Assembly (NCBI GenBank): GCA_963942565.1
Contig: OZ012684.1
Location: 62,968,205-63,032,204, forward strand
DNA length: 64,000 nucleotides
Source: Maea johnstoni
Taxonomy: Eukaryota; Annelida; Polychaeta; Spionida; Magelonidae
Direction of reading: 5' to 3'
The stretch's first letter is position 1; each line of letters begins with the position of its first letter. The notes under the pieces were generated by a model that worked only from the letters and a program-made list of their open reading frames with translations, had not been told where the DNA came from and ran no database searches. The position numbers and the translations under genes were made by a program. This document shows positions 1 through 13,466 of this stretch, piece by piece.

Positions 1-152
1 TATAGTAAAAGCTACTTTGAGAAGGGTTAAGGTGGGTGAAGTGTAGGACAATAGCATGGTGGTTGAGTGGGATATCTATGTGTGTGGTGGGTAGTAGTAG
101 TAGCCTCTTGCAGCCAGTTTCAGGGCTGAGGTATCAGCAGCAGTAGAAGCAG

Positions 153-190
<38 letters not shown>

Positions 191-778
191 GTGGCAGGCA
201 GAAAAATCAATTTCCATGGTGTTCTCCTCCTGCCTGCCTGCTTGCTTGCTGGATAGCTGGCTGGCTGGCTGGCTGGCTCTAGGAATAGTAGAAGCTGCTG
301 TAGCTGTTGCTGCCTTAGCCTGGTTCTCAGGCTCAGTTACAGTTGCTCAACAACAACTTTTAATGTCATCACTCTTCTGAAGATGGCAGCACCTTGCCCA
401 CTGAAAATAACTCAGTTGAAGCTCTTGTGCTGCCACCAAAAGGGCAGAGTCAGAACTAAATGATGGCGTGTTGGTAGATTATTAAGGCAGGTATTCAGCA
501 CATACTTGTGGCAAGTCTATCGGTGGGGTGTGTGCAGCCAGGACCAGGGAAAGGTGATGCTTGGGAGGTCATAGCAGCACAGGGAAGCACGCTCTGTTCC
601 TAATGCCACCAGCCAATCAAAGCCTCTAATTTATCCTTCTTCTCACCACTGAAACATGCTAAAACTAGCCAAAACCAAGCATGTGATTGTTAGAGTTAGC
701 TGTAGCAAGTTTATGTTATTTCCTTGTAATTATTATGGAATATCATTTATTCCCCCTCTATGAAGGTAATTGCCATAA

Positions 779-1222
779 GGCCACTCCAATTTAATTACTT
801 GTCTTACAAGCTTTTTTTGGGAAAAAGAAGAAAAAAGTAGACTTTGGTGTCTTACGGACCAAAGTGGTTTGGAACTTTTCTGCCAGACTCAAAAAAAAAA
901 AAAAAAAAAGTGCTAGATTTAAGAATATTCATTGTTAGGGTGATTCAATCAACTTCAGGAGTTAATAAATGCTGTAGTAGAGCCTCATATTTGAGGATGT
1001 ATATCTCCCACCCTTAAGGTTACAGGGATTAATTGATTTTGATTGATTTTATTTAGTTAAGAATAGGCTGTTAGAAACATCTCGCTACCAGTTCTAGTCA
1101 GCAGACTCTAAAAAAAATTAAAATAATAAAAAAAAAACATTTTTCAACTTTTTTTTTTATTCCAAAATGGCTCATTTCCTACCCCCTGAGCACGTAAGAC
1201 AAGTAATTAAATTGGAGTGGCC
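779..1222. mobile_element. MITE with perfect 29-bp terminal inverted repeats and TAA target duplication
   Basis: The left end (779-807, starting GGCCACTCCAAT) is the exact reverse complement of the right end (1194-1222, ending ATTGGAGTGGCC). Both sides are flanked by TAA (776-778 and 1223-1225), which fits a 3-bp target-site duplication. The element is 444 bp and has no ORF, so it is non-autonomous. The 3-bp T-A-type duplication and G/C-rich ends suit the PIF/Harbinger superfamily; that assignment is inferred. Perfect ends suggest a fairly recent insertion. The inside holds several A and T runs. Confidence 0.85.
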
Positions 1223-3370
1223 TAATTGATGAATACAAGTAGAAAACTTAGTAACATTGTTTTTCTTAACTTTTCTTAACAATTTTGTATCTATTGTGGG
1301 TGTTTACTAAAAAATATGATAGAATGAAACAGAGTAATGGCTAACCAGAATGTTGATGGACGATTTAATTAGATCTTGGGAATAAGATACCTGAATAAGA
1401 TACCTGAGTTAGATAATTGGAATCAGATATTGAAATTGATAAAGATTCCTATGATTTAAATGTGTTCAGGGTGCAACATAGGTTCCAAAACATTACTTCC
1501 CCAGCAGGGCAAGCTGCCCCAAAACTTTACTTACCCCGCCAGCACTTCCACTTGCCCTGCCACTCTGTTAAACAGAGAGGAGTTACATTGCGACGACTTT
1601 GCCCAAAACATTACTTGCTGAGCGGGCCAAGTTAGGGTTTTGTTCTGCTTGCTCGATTGCTTTTTTTGCCAAATTCACTTGCAATTTGCAAGGTAGCCTC
1701 AGTTGCAGTATACTTTGAATTGCTGTGTAGTTGACAGGCTAAGTCAGTGTTAAAAGGATGCTCTGCTGCCTGTTGCATAATGTAGCCCTGTGATAAGACA
1801 GGTAGCACTGTGGAGCTCCCAGAGGTAGTCAACTGCACGGGAAATCTGCTTCTGTGAACCCACTTTTTGCTGTCCTTAAATTTTCCCATGGGTAAAGAGA
1901 GCTTTTAGAAAATTAGAGAGAAATAATTCATGTGTGTTCTTGATGAGAGATTATTCCTTCATAAATGTTTTATCATAGTCAAGTGTCCAGCCTTTTTGTT
2001 CCTCAAATGTCCATTTATGTAGGTAAGATGCTCTCGGTCAGGTAGACTTAAAAGTGAATGTAGCGCCTGTTAGGTTTCTTCTTGTCTTCCAGCTGTGTAT
2101 ATGCATTTGTTGAACTTTGACATACTGATTGGTATTTGAATGGTCAATATTAAAAGATCAAGTATAATATTCTTCTTCCTTACTTGAGCTTGGAGCATAT
2201 TTGATGATGTTATAGAAAGTTTTCCTGGCTAATTGATCAGCACTTATGCAGCACTTACTACCATGTCCTGCTCTAATCAATTCAGACGTTAATGAGACTG
2301 CTTGCTTTTGATTGCATTAAATTTTAACATACTTAGTCAACTTGTTTTAGAGATGTTTTAGATTTCAGTTTAATGGTACTGTCGACAGTTTTTTTATTGC
2401 ATTGTTATCTTATAAATTGTGTTGTGAATAGTCATGTTTAGGATCTTGGACAATCCCAAATTAATGATAACTTCACGGTGGTTAGTATCGTTAAGGGTAC
2501 TTTTAGGAATGAAACGGTATGAAACAGTTCTTTTTGATATGATTCCTGTACCAGTACCAGTACCTCTTAATAGTATCCACCCTAGTTGTATGGTTGAACG
2601 GGTGATAGTGCTAGCACATGAGAGGCTCCCCGGCAAGGACAGCCAGCGCCTAGTGGTTAGAGACCAATATTGGAGGTCCTGCTTCAGGACTTGTGTAGGT
2701 GTGTTACTATAGCAACACACTCACAAGTTATTGTGCTCACTGCTCAAGATCGGAGTGGATGAAACGGGTAACTTTCCCAACTCTCACTATTTATAGGATC
2801 TAGTAAATGAATAGAGCATGATGTACAATTCCAGGAATAGTTTAGGGCCTAACTAACCCCAATGGTCATAAGGGAAATGTCTCTCTAACTAGGAATTTTT
2901 TCCTGTTTGGAAAAAATGCAGATGTCCATTAATTCCTCTTATCATTTATAATAGAATAATGAATCACTGGTGCCAGTTACAAAATTACATTAGACAATAG
3001 TACCATGATCATCTGGTCAGCACTTGTATACTTCAAACTTACATTTCAGCAAAGATGCTAAACTCCAGACCTTCACAGATGATGGGAATCCTACCAATCA
3101 CATTGTATGAAAATACTTGGTTTTGAATTTAGAAGTAGATTGGAAGTGAATCATATGGCAAGAAAGTGTGACATAGACTTCAATGTACACATTGTGCCGG
3201 ATGTTATAAGATTTTTGTGGTCAGGTGCCTTAATTGTTGATGGAATGGTTTCCAGGGGAGGTAGAGTACATCCTACAATCACTCTGTGTTTGACAAACTT
3301 ATTGTGACTCTGCGTTTTTGGAGACTATGATGTACATCATCAGAGCTTTTATCCTTGTAAACCCAATTTT

Positions 3371-3446
3371 GCCAGGGTTTCAGTCATTTTTCAAGTTTTT
3401 GTATCATTTTGTAATGGCCGAATCGGCCACCAGCAGCATTTGGGTG
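3371..3446. repeat. Partial copy of TTAA-type MITE family B
   Basis: The stretch reading GCCAGGGTTTCAGTCATTTT and on through GTATCATTTTGTAATGG to CCAGCAGCA closely matches the 3' half of the element at 51634-51836. The 5' half and the terminal GGGTTAA are not clear, so this is a fragment. Confidence 0.6.
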
Positions 3447-4864
3447 CATCTGGAGTATAGACATGGGTAAAAATATTTGATCATTACCTTGAATAGACTG
3501 GTAATAGGAAAGTATTGGAGGAGAGTTTGTGAATTAGATAGGAATAGCGTGTGTGTGTGTGTGTATTGCAGATGTGAATGGGTTAAAACACCTGCAGTCA
3601 GCTCACCTATAAGTGTCTCACGCAGGGACATGCTTAGCTAGTTGCCTGTACGTGAGGGTAAAAGGGGTTTCCTATCTAGGTCAGCATCACCCCATTCCTA
3701 GGGTGCTGAACCATGACCGTGTAGAGGGTTTATAGTAAACCTAAGCCCGCTCAGGAAGGCGCCCTTTGTGTGCCTTGTTGCATGAAAAGCCCAAACATGG
3801 AGGCCAGGCTGTCTATTGAATTCCTGTGGCCGGGGAAATCCATCTTTAAAACAGACTTACTGGCTTCTTACTTGTCACTGCTATCATATCACTCGTCGGG
3901 AATGCCCTTGTGTGTAGAGTATCACCGCCAGTCAAAATTCCTGGCTGGCTGGGGTTGATCCTCTACTGTTCATAGCTATTGTATTCCACTAAAACTAGGT
4001 GGAGAGATGAAATAGAGAATGTACACTTTCTTGTGTAAATAAATCCAGCTTTTGTGGTTTTATGGCCATAGGCTTTAATCATCTTTTGTGGTATGTTAGT
4101 GATTAGCTTAGTATAAAAAATAAACTAGCAGATTATCCTTGTAAAGTAAATTCCCTATTCTTTTGCCTTTCTTTTCTGATAGGGTGTTATCCTATGTCAT
4201 TAAGTTCATGAAATGATGGCTGTTCTCACAGTGGTAGATGTGGAAACTAACATAAAAGTTATGATGGAGCCATGTCATCATGAGTTAAGCTTCAAGTATT
4301 CCATTATGTATAATCTTACAAGTTTTCTCCCTGTAGTGTAATGCAAATGATTCATACTAATCAGCAGTGATCTAAGGCCAAGAGCCTGCTGTTCAAAGGT
4401 GATCTGATGAGGACCTGTGTCAGTGTTTGCCCAATGGCATGCAAGCTGTTTGTCAAATCTTGCTATTGCAGCAGACCTGATCTCAATAAGTTGCTTGTCA
4501 AACAGAAAGAGGCCCATATTCTGATCAAGGCAGCAGGTATCCTTTTGTTACTCATCCCTCATCATAGGTATTGTCCATGAAATCAAGAGTGTTATGCTAC
4601 ACTGCTTGTATTGTCTTGCCCTAAAGAGATGATTATTAGCAATAATGAGGTTTTCTTTGTTAGTATTTTGTTTGGAATAAATGGAGATTAGTTATAGGTT
4701 CATAGACAAACAATGTAATTGTGTGAGCAGGTGATAGAATGGCCAGTTGAGTTATCTAATGTTATGGCATGGCATGGGTGAGTGATCTGCATAGAAATCT
4801 CTTCATTATTCCTGCTTCCCCCTACTGCTGCTGTTCTAGCCACTGGCCCTCTCATGCTGCTGCT

Positions 4865-5847
4865 GGGATGGATGTGCATGGACTGGGGCACTCTCTGATG
4901 CCAGCCATCACTGTGTGGGATCTCCTCTCCTCCTCTTCCTCCTCCTCATCCTCCTCCTCCTCCTCCTCTCTGCTGCGGGGATGGATGTGCATGGACTGGG
5001 GCACTCTCTGGTGCCAGCCATCACTGTATGGGATCTCCTCTCTTCCACCTCATCCTCATCCTCCTCTGTGCTGGGATGGATGTGCATGGACTGGGGCACT
5101 CTCTGGTGCCAGCCATCACTGTATGGGATCTCCTCTCTTCCACCTCATCCTCCTCCTCCTCTCTGCTGCTGGGATGGATGTGCATGGACTGGGGCACTCT
5201 CTGATGCCAGCCATCACTGTGTGGGATCTCCTCTCCTCCTCTTCCTCCTCCTCATCCTCCTCCTCCTCCTCCTCTCTGCTGCTGGGATGGATGTGCATGG
5301 ACTGGGGCACTCTCTGGTTCCAGCCATCACTGTATTGGATCTCCTCTCCTCCTCCTCCTCCTCCTCCCCCTCCTCCTCATCTTCCACTCTGCTGCTGGGA
5401 TGGATGTGCATGGACTGGGGCACTCTCTGGTTCCAGCCATCACTGTATGGGATCTCCTCTCCTCCTCCTCCTCCTCCTCCTCCTCCTCCTCCTCCTCCTC
5501 CTCCTCCTCATCCTCCACTCTGCTGCTGGGATGGATGTGCATGGACTGGGGCACTCTCTGGTTCCAGCCATCACTGTATGGGATCTCCTCTCCTCCTCCT
5601 CCTCCTCCTCCTCCTCCTCCTCCTCCTCCTCATCCTCCTCCTCCTCCTCCTCATCCTCCTCTCTGCTGCTGGGATGGATGTGCATGGACTGGGGCACTCT
5701 CTGGTTCCAGCCATCACTGTATGGGATCTCCTCTCCTCCTTCACCACCTCCTCCTCCTCCCCCTCCTCGGCCTCCTCCTCTTCCTCCTCCTCTTCTCCTC
5801 CTCCTCCTCCTCCTCCTCCTCCTCCTCCTCCTCCTCCTCCTCCAGCC
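4865..5847. repeat. Composite minisatellite: eight conserved cores separated by variable CTC tracts
   Basis: Eight copies of a core of about 75 bp (GGGATGGATGTGCATGGACT and on to CACTGTATGGGATCTC) start at about 4865, 4978, 5073, 5171, 5284, 5397, 5528 and 5671. Each is followed by a (CTC)n tract that is generally longer in later copies, and the array ends in a CTC tract of about 100 nt. Spacing varies from 95 to 143 bp, mostly because of the CTC length. Long open frames (up to 387 codons) run through it on the + strand because neither part has many stops. They are low-complexity and shift frame from copy to copy, so I do not call a gene. Confidence 0.9.
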
Positions 5848-5929
5848 TCCTCACAGGCAGGACTCCCAGACGTGCTACATGACTGTGCTAACTGGCCCCT
5901 TCCTGAATCTCACTGTCATCTACCCTGAG

Positions 5930-6115
5930 TAGATTTCAGCCCTATAGATCGTCAAGGAGGACCTACTAGAGCTGTGTTTGATAACACAAACTGCAACTCT
6001 GGAGAACTGTGCTGCCATCTATAGTTGGATAGAGACATTGAACCTTCCCATCTGGTATACATTGTGGTGGTGGCATTATACCTAACTCAGCATGGGAACC
6101 AGGCTAGAGGGCGCA
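5930..6115 (+). repeat. Dispersed repeat, copy 1 (matches 40990-41195)
   Basis: It shares with 40990-41195, in the same order, GATTTCAG, an AACTGTGCTGCCATCT block, GTTGGATAGA, and GTGGTGGTGGCAT(T/C)ATACCTAACTCAG. The two copies differ by many substitutions and small indels, so they are old. No coding frame is evident. The class of element is unknown. Confidence 0.65.
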
Positions 6116-9100
6116 GTAAGGAGGATCAGGCAGCTCACGAGTTCTTGTATTAGTACAACTACCTCTTTGACTCTTCCACGTCTTCCTTTTCTTTGTCTTC
6201 TGCCTCTACCACTCTTAGTTTGGGATACTGAAGAGTGGTTGGAGATTTGCATCTCACAGTTCTGTATAAAAGTAGGTGGTTCTGTAGTTTGATTAAATTG
6301 TAAACAAAATCCTCAACATTTTAACTCGCCGATAAGTGAAAGTATGAGATGGCTGTATCCAAACTAAAGGGATTTAATTATATGATATGTGAATGTCTCA
6401 AAATCAATATTCAAAGACATCAGGGGTTGGAAAGTATTATGCTCTCGGTTGATCAAATACTAGAGATTTTAGAAAATAATAACTTCCCAGCTTCACCGCC
6501 TTGTGTTAGTACAAAGTTCATGTCCCTATTCTCTCCTTCACCCAGGTCCTCTGATCACACTGCACTCCTATTGGCTGGCCCAGACTGCCAGACAGGAGAA
6601 CTGTGAAAACCCAACACCATTATGCTACCAGCTTTGTTATTGTTTATATTACATGTGGTTATATAATACTCAAGTTGCTTGTATAACACAGAATACTTGA
6701 CCTGTGCATGAGACCACTCTCTCCAGGCCACTCAGCTGCCAGTCTCTCACCAGCGGCTCCCACAAGACAAGGAGTACCACTACTACAGTGAAATCTCTTA
6801 ACCCTTAGCGCCTACAAGTTCTCTGTCCTGAGCTTAACTATTGATGTCAACAGAAATCTAATGACCAAGTACTATGTAGCTTCAAATGAGCAACTCCCAT
6901 GATCGGAACACTTGATTGTTCTTGTGTGAACATTTGTTTTTGTAGTAGTAAGTAGTAGTAGCAGCAACAGAAGTAGAAGTATAAAAAGTAGTGGTACTGT
7001 ACTTATAGTAGATATAGTAGTAGTAGAATAAAAAGGAGAAGAGGAAGAAGAAAAAGAGAAAATAGCAATAGTTATTTTCTGGTGACCTAAGTTACCCACT
7101 AGGCCAGTATTTATGAATACTCATTTGAGGATATTGCTTGAGATGCGCAAGGTCTTTACCACAGAGTGCTTATGAGAAAGGTCCTTAGGCGATCTCTTGA
7201 GTTGATTTTCTAGTGGATGTTGAGGAGCCTGGGCAAGTGCTGCTGAGCCTGGCTATCAGTGCGCCTCTACCTGTGCACGTAGTCTCTGTAGTGATGATAC
7301 TACCAGCTAAACACAGCAAAGTAAATTACATCTTCTCCAATGTAGGATCTGCAGAAAACTTCGAGAAAATTTGCCCTTTCCCCTTATCTGTGATTTAAAT
7401 CACTTGATAAATATATAAAGCTAGGGATTTATTATCATTCAATTGAAAAAGCAGATAGAGGACTAGATTTGGAGGTTCATTTGAATGAAGAGGGGTTTAT
7501 TTTAAGTCAATAGGGATTGGCACCTTTAGAATTTAACGGTATATAATATTGAGATTTCCTTAAAGGTATGATACCTTAACAATATTTATACAGTTGCTTT
7601 GACGGAACCAGATTTTGTTGAATTTAGCACTGTTAAGATCAGGAATGTTGTTATTGAATAGCAAAAGACAATAGAGTGGAGAGGTCCAGTCAGCAATTAA
7701 GTCAAATTTATGTATGTTTCAAATCTTAATGATACAATAGGATAATTAACTTCTTTGATTCAATACTTATGGCCATTTGACATAATATTGAGTACCAGGT
7801 ACTTATTCTTATAACCAATTCAAAGGAACTGAGAATCTTATCTCTTAAAAATAGGCAATATAAGAAGGGTGGTCTTTCAAACATTTAAAATCAACATACA
7901 ATTGATTCCTTGATTAAAACAATGGTAAACACAAACAATATTGCTTTGATCTCTGGAGAAGAATTGTACTTTAGAAATATTCCAGTTAAGCTGACAGTTA
8001 TTTGTGTGAGAATGGAATAAGGAATGACATATTTGACTCATGCTGTTGAAAGTCACACCCAGTGTTTTGACCTATTGTTTGAATAGCATTTGATCAGAAC
8101 TGACATTTTTAAGCTTTCTTAGTCATGGCTAGTACTCTGATGGATTTAGATGGAACAGTGTCTGTCTTGAGTAGAACAAGATATGTACTCTTACTACATT
8201 TATCTTTATTCTTTGATTCAGTCCTGTGACATTTTATATTAAGAATGTAGCACATGTATATAAATCGTGTATATCTAAAATGATACTATAATGTTGAATT
8301 TTCAAAATTCATTTTGAAACTCAATTTCAGATGGAATCATGTGATGGTGTTTTCAGGAAAATAGTTTTATCTCCTAAGAGTGGGAGTTTTGGCAGTAATG
8401 CTTGACACTAGCTCTCATGATTAGCATTAAAGGTGTTAATAACTAGTTTAGTCATTTGATATTAACATGCAGATCTATACAGGAAGTTTGTCCATGCTTA
8501 GTGGTTGAAAAATTAATAATCTTGGAGGAACATCGTGGAGGCAGTTTCCATAGCAACAGTGGGGCAAAAGGTGAGGGAAGATAGAAGATGGAGAGAAGTT
8601 CAGGCGGTCAGCTGTGTGGGATTCAATTCTCTGCTCACTCGCGAAATAAAAAGACAATTCTTTGGGTGGCAAATCCACAGCATGAGGAGGACGATGGTGG
8701 TGAGGACGATGATGGTGCGATGATCAATGTTTTTGTTTTGGTAAAGGTGTATCCAGTCAACAACAAGCCATACATGCTTACAGTGGCAAAAAGGCCTAGG
8801 TATTTCACTGACACCTCTCTTTCAAAAGCTGATTTCTTAAAGTGTTTGAAAGAGAATTGTTCCTCAGAATTCTACCAACAGTTACAATTATCCTTGAAAT
8901 TTATTTCATGTTTTATTCTTAAGTTGATAACTTTTCAAAACTAACTAGGGACTCTTAAAGCAAGAAAGCATGAATGGGTAAACTAGTGCTAGCTCCTTCA
9001 CTAAGTGTCAGCCACATCTAGTGCCATCCAACGCTATACAAGCATCTGTGGAGGGGCACTGAGGTAACCTGCATGCCATGGGCAGAAATAGAAATTTCCA

Positions 9101-10510
9101 ACATCCTTAACTAATCTAGTAATTATATTACCCAAAATATGTTCTGGGGATAATTTTAACTTGACTGTAAATTTAGGTGGTGAAAGTGGTAGTAGGAGGA
9201 TTATTTTCAGTTCTTGCACTCAATATTGATCAACACAGTTTGGTATTTTAAGGAAATATTAAACTTCACCCAACCCACACCTGTACCCACCTGCTTAGAA
9301 CTAAACTTAACCCCTTCATTCCTTAGCACTCATGTCATGCTATAGGTGGAAAATGTAGTATATAACTTATTTGCTGTATCAGAGAATATGTATGAACTTC
9401 TTCCAATAGGCATGTGACTATATTAGGCAGACTTGCTAGATCTGATTATATTTGGTATTGTTACTATGTTCTTTTAGTTCTTACTTCATGGTAAGAATAG
9501 CAAAGCATTGTAGTAATTAATAATGAGCGAGATTTTCAGATTTACCAGTCCTCTGCAGGTTCAGCTCACTTCTCAACTTCTGCAAGTCAAATAAACTCAT
9601 ATAGCATTTAATCAGGGAAAAATCAGGCGGAAGATTTTCACTCACAACTAATATATATGGCTTGGTTTTATCAGATGTTGGTATCAAGATTGAAACTTTG
9701 TGTTTTAGGAATAAAAATACTTAATATGGTTCGGTGGAAAACCAACCTTAAAACTTCATGTCACGAATATCTGCTTTTGGGTTGAAACTTGTGTTAACCA
9801 TTATAGGGTTGTAGGTGTGAAGGGTTTTCTACATTGTAATGAGTTAGTACATCACAAAGGTGGGGGAAGCACTTGACAAAATGGTGTTTAAGTGATAGAC
9901 ACAAGTATGGTACCTTCCCCACAAAACCCAGGGATGTTTTTAGGTCGGCCCTCCTTTATTTCCTGGGGTTGTTGGTGACATGTAGCAATAACAAGCAGTG
10001 ATTTATGGCCCCCTCTCTAGGTCATTCAGAAATGAGGGTTCAGCCCCCTTGCTGCTGCTCCTACCCCACCCCTTCAAGTTTATGGGACAACCTGCTTGCT
10101 CCACCTGATTTACTTAGGTGCTGTTGCCCTGTATGTCCAGGCAGGGGCGTTTTATGCTATGGAATAGGCACTGACCGTATAATGGTAGTTTCGAGAGTTT
10201 TATATGCATTTTTGCCAGACCTTATGGACACTGTGATGGTGTCTCTGAGGAGATTTCTGATGTAAATTCAGGATCATGTAACAAGCTAGTATATATAGCA
10301 GCCAATGGGAAGGCTGCCAGCTCTTCAGGATCACCTGGTACTCTATACAGCTCCCGGGGCCCCATTGTGGGCTGCTGATTCCAGGAACCTGGATATCACC
10401 TTTCCGGGCTGCTGGGCTTGAAACAGAAAGTGACTAATTCTGTTGCCATGGTGATGTATATGACTATGTAGAGATGGGTTGTTGCAGTAGCACCTCTACA
10501 GTTGATTTCA

Positions 10511-10760
10511 TCAGCTGAGGCATGAGGGAAGCCGCTCCTCCTCGCCCAGGCTTGGTCAGCTCTCAAAATCACCACCACCACCATCCTCATCATCATCTTC
10601 ATCGTCATCGTTGTAATCCTCACCATCATCATCAGCCGAGGCATGAGGAAAGCCGCTCCTCCTCGCCCAGGCTTGGTCAGCTCTCAAAATCACCACCACC
10701 ACCACCATCATCATCATCGTCACTGTCTTCATCATCACCATCCTCATCATCGGCATCAGC
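10511..10760. repeat. Two-copy tandem duplication, period 121 bp, with CAC/CAT tracts
   Basis: A segment starting TCAGC(T/C)GAGGCATGAGG and running through CGCTCCTCCTCGCCCAGGC and CTCTCAAAATCACCACC is found at 10511 and again at 10632. Each copy ends in degenerate CAC/CAT/CTT triplets. Overlapping frames on both strands give His-rich or Met-rich peptides with no sign of selection for coding. Confidence 0.8.
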
Positions 10761-11721
10761 ATTTCAGCAGGCATGGATATAGGTCCTTGCCTGGCTTGCC
10801 ATTGCAATTAAGAATAACTGCTGGTTAATACAAAATACCTCTTTCCCTTAACAGAAGGATAAATTATAAATTGTTTAAATGAAATGAAATCATACTAATT
10901 CTCAGGGTGAAAATATTTGACAATAAGAAACACAGCCATATGTTCATTACTGGTCCCTTTTGCTGGTTAGCAAGTATGTTCTACCTGTTAAAGTGGTACC
11001 ACATATAGGTATATAATTGACTTACCTGCTGCCTGGACGGTTCTGCATGAAAACAATGTGCTATTTATTAGAAGACCTTTTGAAGTTGATAGTGCTAAAT
11101 TTAACAAAACTAAGGTCCCGTGCGAAGTAGTTGTTATTATAAAAAAATATCAATAAAAATTGATTCATTAAAGAAAAAGTGATATTGTATGGTATTATTG
11201 TGAAAATTTGAAGGAACCAATCTGTACCCTGTCACTCACCTGCATGCATCACCTGGTGTTTGATGTAAAGAACACAATAGCATTGTACTTTGGAATAGAT
11301 CTAAATGTAGTGAGAAAATGATACTAACATCGTCATCTCTGAAACTAGATACTACTGGTATTTTAGAAAGACTCTGGATCATGTTTATCATAATGCAAAT
11401 ATTGTAGTATTGTTACCTGTCTTTTTATAATGGGAACTCTTACTTGTATTGTAAATGCTGCTATCTAGAAACTTCTTCTTGAGTCTGCTGCCAACCCTCG
11501 TATGTGAAACAATATTGTGCGCTGAAAAAATGATTGAATTGGACATTCGATACCACTTGGATGTGTAGGAAAATAAGCGCTGCTGCTGATGATTGGAAGT
11601 TGTGTCTTTTGAAAGGAGAAAACTTCATTGAAGACACAGATTAGTCAGTTGGGGATGTCATATAGTGTTAGGGGTTATGGACCCCTAGGGATGAGACACA
11701 CCCAAATATCCCATTTGACAT

Positions 11722-11760
11722 TTAACCCATTCATGCCTAAGAGGTCAATTTGAACTCAGT
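11722..11760. repeat. Terminus of a TTAA-type MITE (family A)
   Basis: TTAACCCATTCATGCCTAAG matches the 5' end of the complete family A element at 29662-29897. The matching 3' end was not found, and the tandem repeat starting at 11761 interrupts or replaces it. Confidence 0.5.
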
Positions 11761-11982
11761 GTAGTTCCAGGAGGTGGGCAGTGTACATCTTGTAATGGAT
11801 ACATACACATTGATACATCAATAATGACTGTAGGTATGTGATGAAATTGCCAGTGACTTGTGGCTTAATGTAGTTCCAGGAGGTGGGCAGTGTCCATCTT
11901 GTAATGGATACATACACATTGATACATCAATAATGACTTTAGGTATGTGATGAAATTGCCAGTGACTTGTGGCTAGTTTGTG
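11761..11982. repeat. Tandem duplication, two copies of a 109-bp unit
   Basis: GTAGTTCCAGGAGGTGGGCA starts at 11761 and again at 11870, and the two copies are nearly identical through GCCAGTGACTTGTGGCT. The end of the unit (AAATTGCCAGTGACTTGTGG) resembles the body of the SINE family seen at 49260 and 50585, so the duplication may have captured a SINE fragment. Confidence 0.85.
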
Positions 11983-12496
11983 GTTTTCTCTGGTACTTCA
12001 CTATCCTAATGACTAGTCATGTTTTGGCCTCATTTGAGGTAAAAATGATGATAAACAAATTGGAAAAATCCAACAAGGACGGCCAGGTACGATAAAGGAG
12101 CATGTCTCTGAAATTAGGCTGATCGGCTATCTCTGGTGTTTCTGTTGTGAAATCAAATTGCAATTTAAACTGTTAAAACTTTATTGTTTAGGAATAAAGG
12201 TATTGCATATTTTATGACTTGCATTAAATCTTCACCTGATGTAGCAATACACAGTCATAAAAATCTCAGAATAACTATTTCAATCTAGGTTGGCCTGGTG
12301 GTTGGTAACATATTTTAGGTGGCTGCATCGTTTTTCAGCGTGAAGAGTCAGATTTCCTGTCGAGTTAGCATGCCCCAGTTTCTAGCTGGGGATGGCCTGT
12401 TTTTGGAGAACCTGCAATGACATTGTGTGGTGTTGTAGTAAGCTGCTGTGCATGGTTGAGTGAATTTGGGCCAGTCTGGGGTCAGACTGAGAGAGT

Positions 12497-12945
12497 GGAA
12501 CAGGATTATCATGTAGTACATGTTACGCATGTGACTCCCGGAGCCCTGTACCTCTACCTACCTCACACTCTCTCCCTACTGAGGGACAGAGCTGTGCAAT
12601 GGGGTGAAGGGACAGGGGAGGGCAGTAGTCTGGGTACTGGAGAATGGAACAGGATTATCATGTAGTACATGTTACGCATGTGACTCCCGGAGCCCTGTAC
12701 CTCTACCTACCTCACTCTCTCTCCCTACTGAGGGACAGAGCTGTGCAATGGGGTGAAGGGACAGGGGAGGGCAGTAGTCTGGGTACTGGAGAATGGAACA
12801 GGATTATCATGTAGTACATGTTACGCATGTGACTCCCTGTGACTCCCGGAGCCCTGTACCTCTACCTACCTCACACTCTCTCCCTACTGAGGGACAGAGC
12901 TGTGCCGTGGGGTGAAGGGACAGGGGAGGACAGTAGTCGGGGTTT
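12497..12945. repeat. Tandem repeat, three copies of a ~149-bp unit
   Basis: Copies start at GGAACAGGATTATCATG (12497, 12646, 12795) and run to CAGTAGTC(T/G)GGG. They are almost identical, with small indels. Each copy includes the near-palindrome ACATGTTACGCATGT. Confidence 0.9.
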
Positions 12946-12950
12946 GGTCT

Positions 12951-13135
12951 TTATCCCATTGCCTGAGATCTATCTCTATGACAAGTGTCGCCTGGACCCA
13001 TAACACATTTATTTGGAAATGACTTAAGAATTTGGCATAAAATCACAAAATATTTGAAGGTGTTTTGGGGTTGTGGTCCAATCAACGTTTTTCCTTCAGG
13101 TATTTACTGAAATATCCTCTGGCCCCAAAGATGTT
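12951..13135. repeat. Diverged relative of TTAA-type MITE family A
   Basis: The order of short blocks (CCCATTGCCTGAGATC, then CTGGACC, AATGACTTAAGAATT, ATATTTGAAGG) follows that of the complete element at 29662-29897. The ends are degraded. A further 5' fragment of the same kind (AACCCATTTATGCCTGGAGA) lies at 13865-13910. Confidence 0.45.
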
Positions 13136-13368
13136 ACCAAGCTGTAGTCTACTCTCCAACCAATACTGTAAGGATAGGCGGCCGCCAGGGGTCAAGGTAT
13201 GGATCCAGGCCGCAATACCTGGACAGACATAGGTTGAAGGGGCTACTCCTCTGCGTTATACAAACTTGCACTGATGCAAGGCAACATAAGCAGTGTGCAA
13301 TGCTTGAATAAAAGTCATGCAGTCAATGGAGGAATTGATAGTGATTTGTTACATCAACAATGTATTCT

Positions 13369-13466
13369 AAACTAGTACTGAGAATTTAGTAAACTAGTAC
13401 TGAGAATTTAGTAAACTAGTACTGAGAATTTAGTAAACTAGTACTGAGAATTTAGTAAACTAGTAC
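13369..13466. repeat. 22-bp tandem repeat, four to five copies
   Basis: The unit AAACTAGTACTGAGAATTTA plus GT repeats exactly from 13369, with a last partial copy near 13457. A lone copy of the same motif occurs at about 13754. Confidence 0.9.

Noticed and set aside
4769-5932. 387-codon and 337-codon open frames through the CTC composite array
   Set aside because: They are tandem-repeat translations (Ser, Leu or Pro runs) open in all three + frames, shift frame between copies, and have no gene context.
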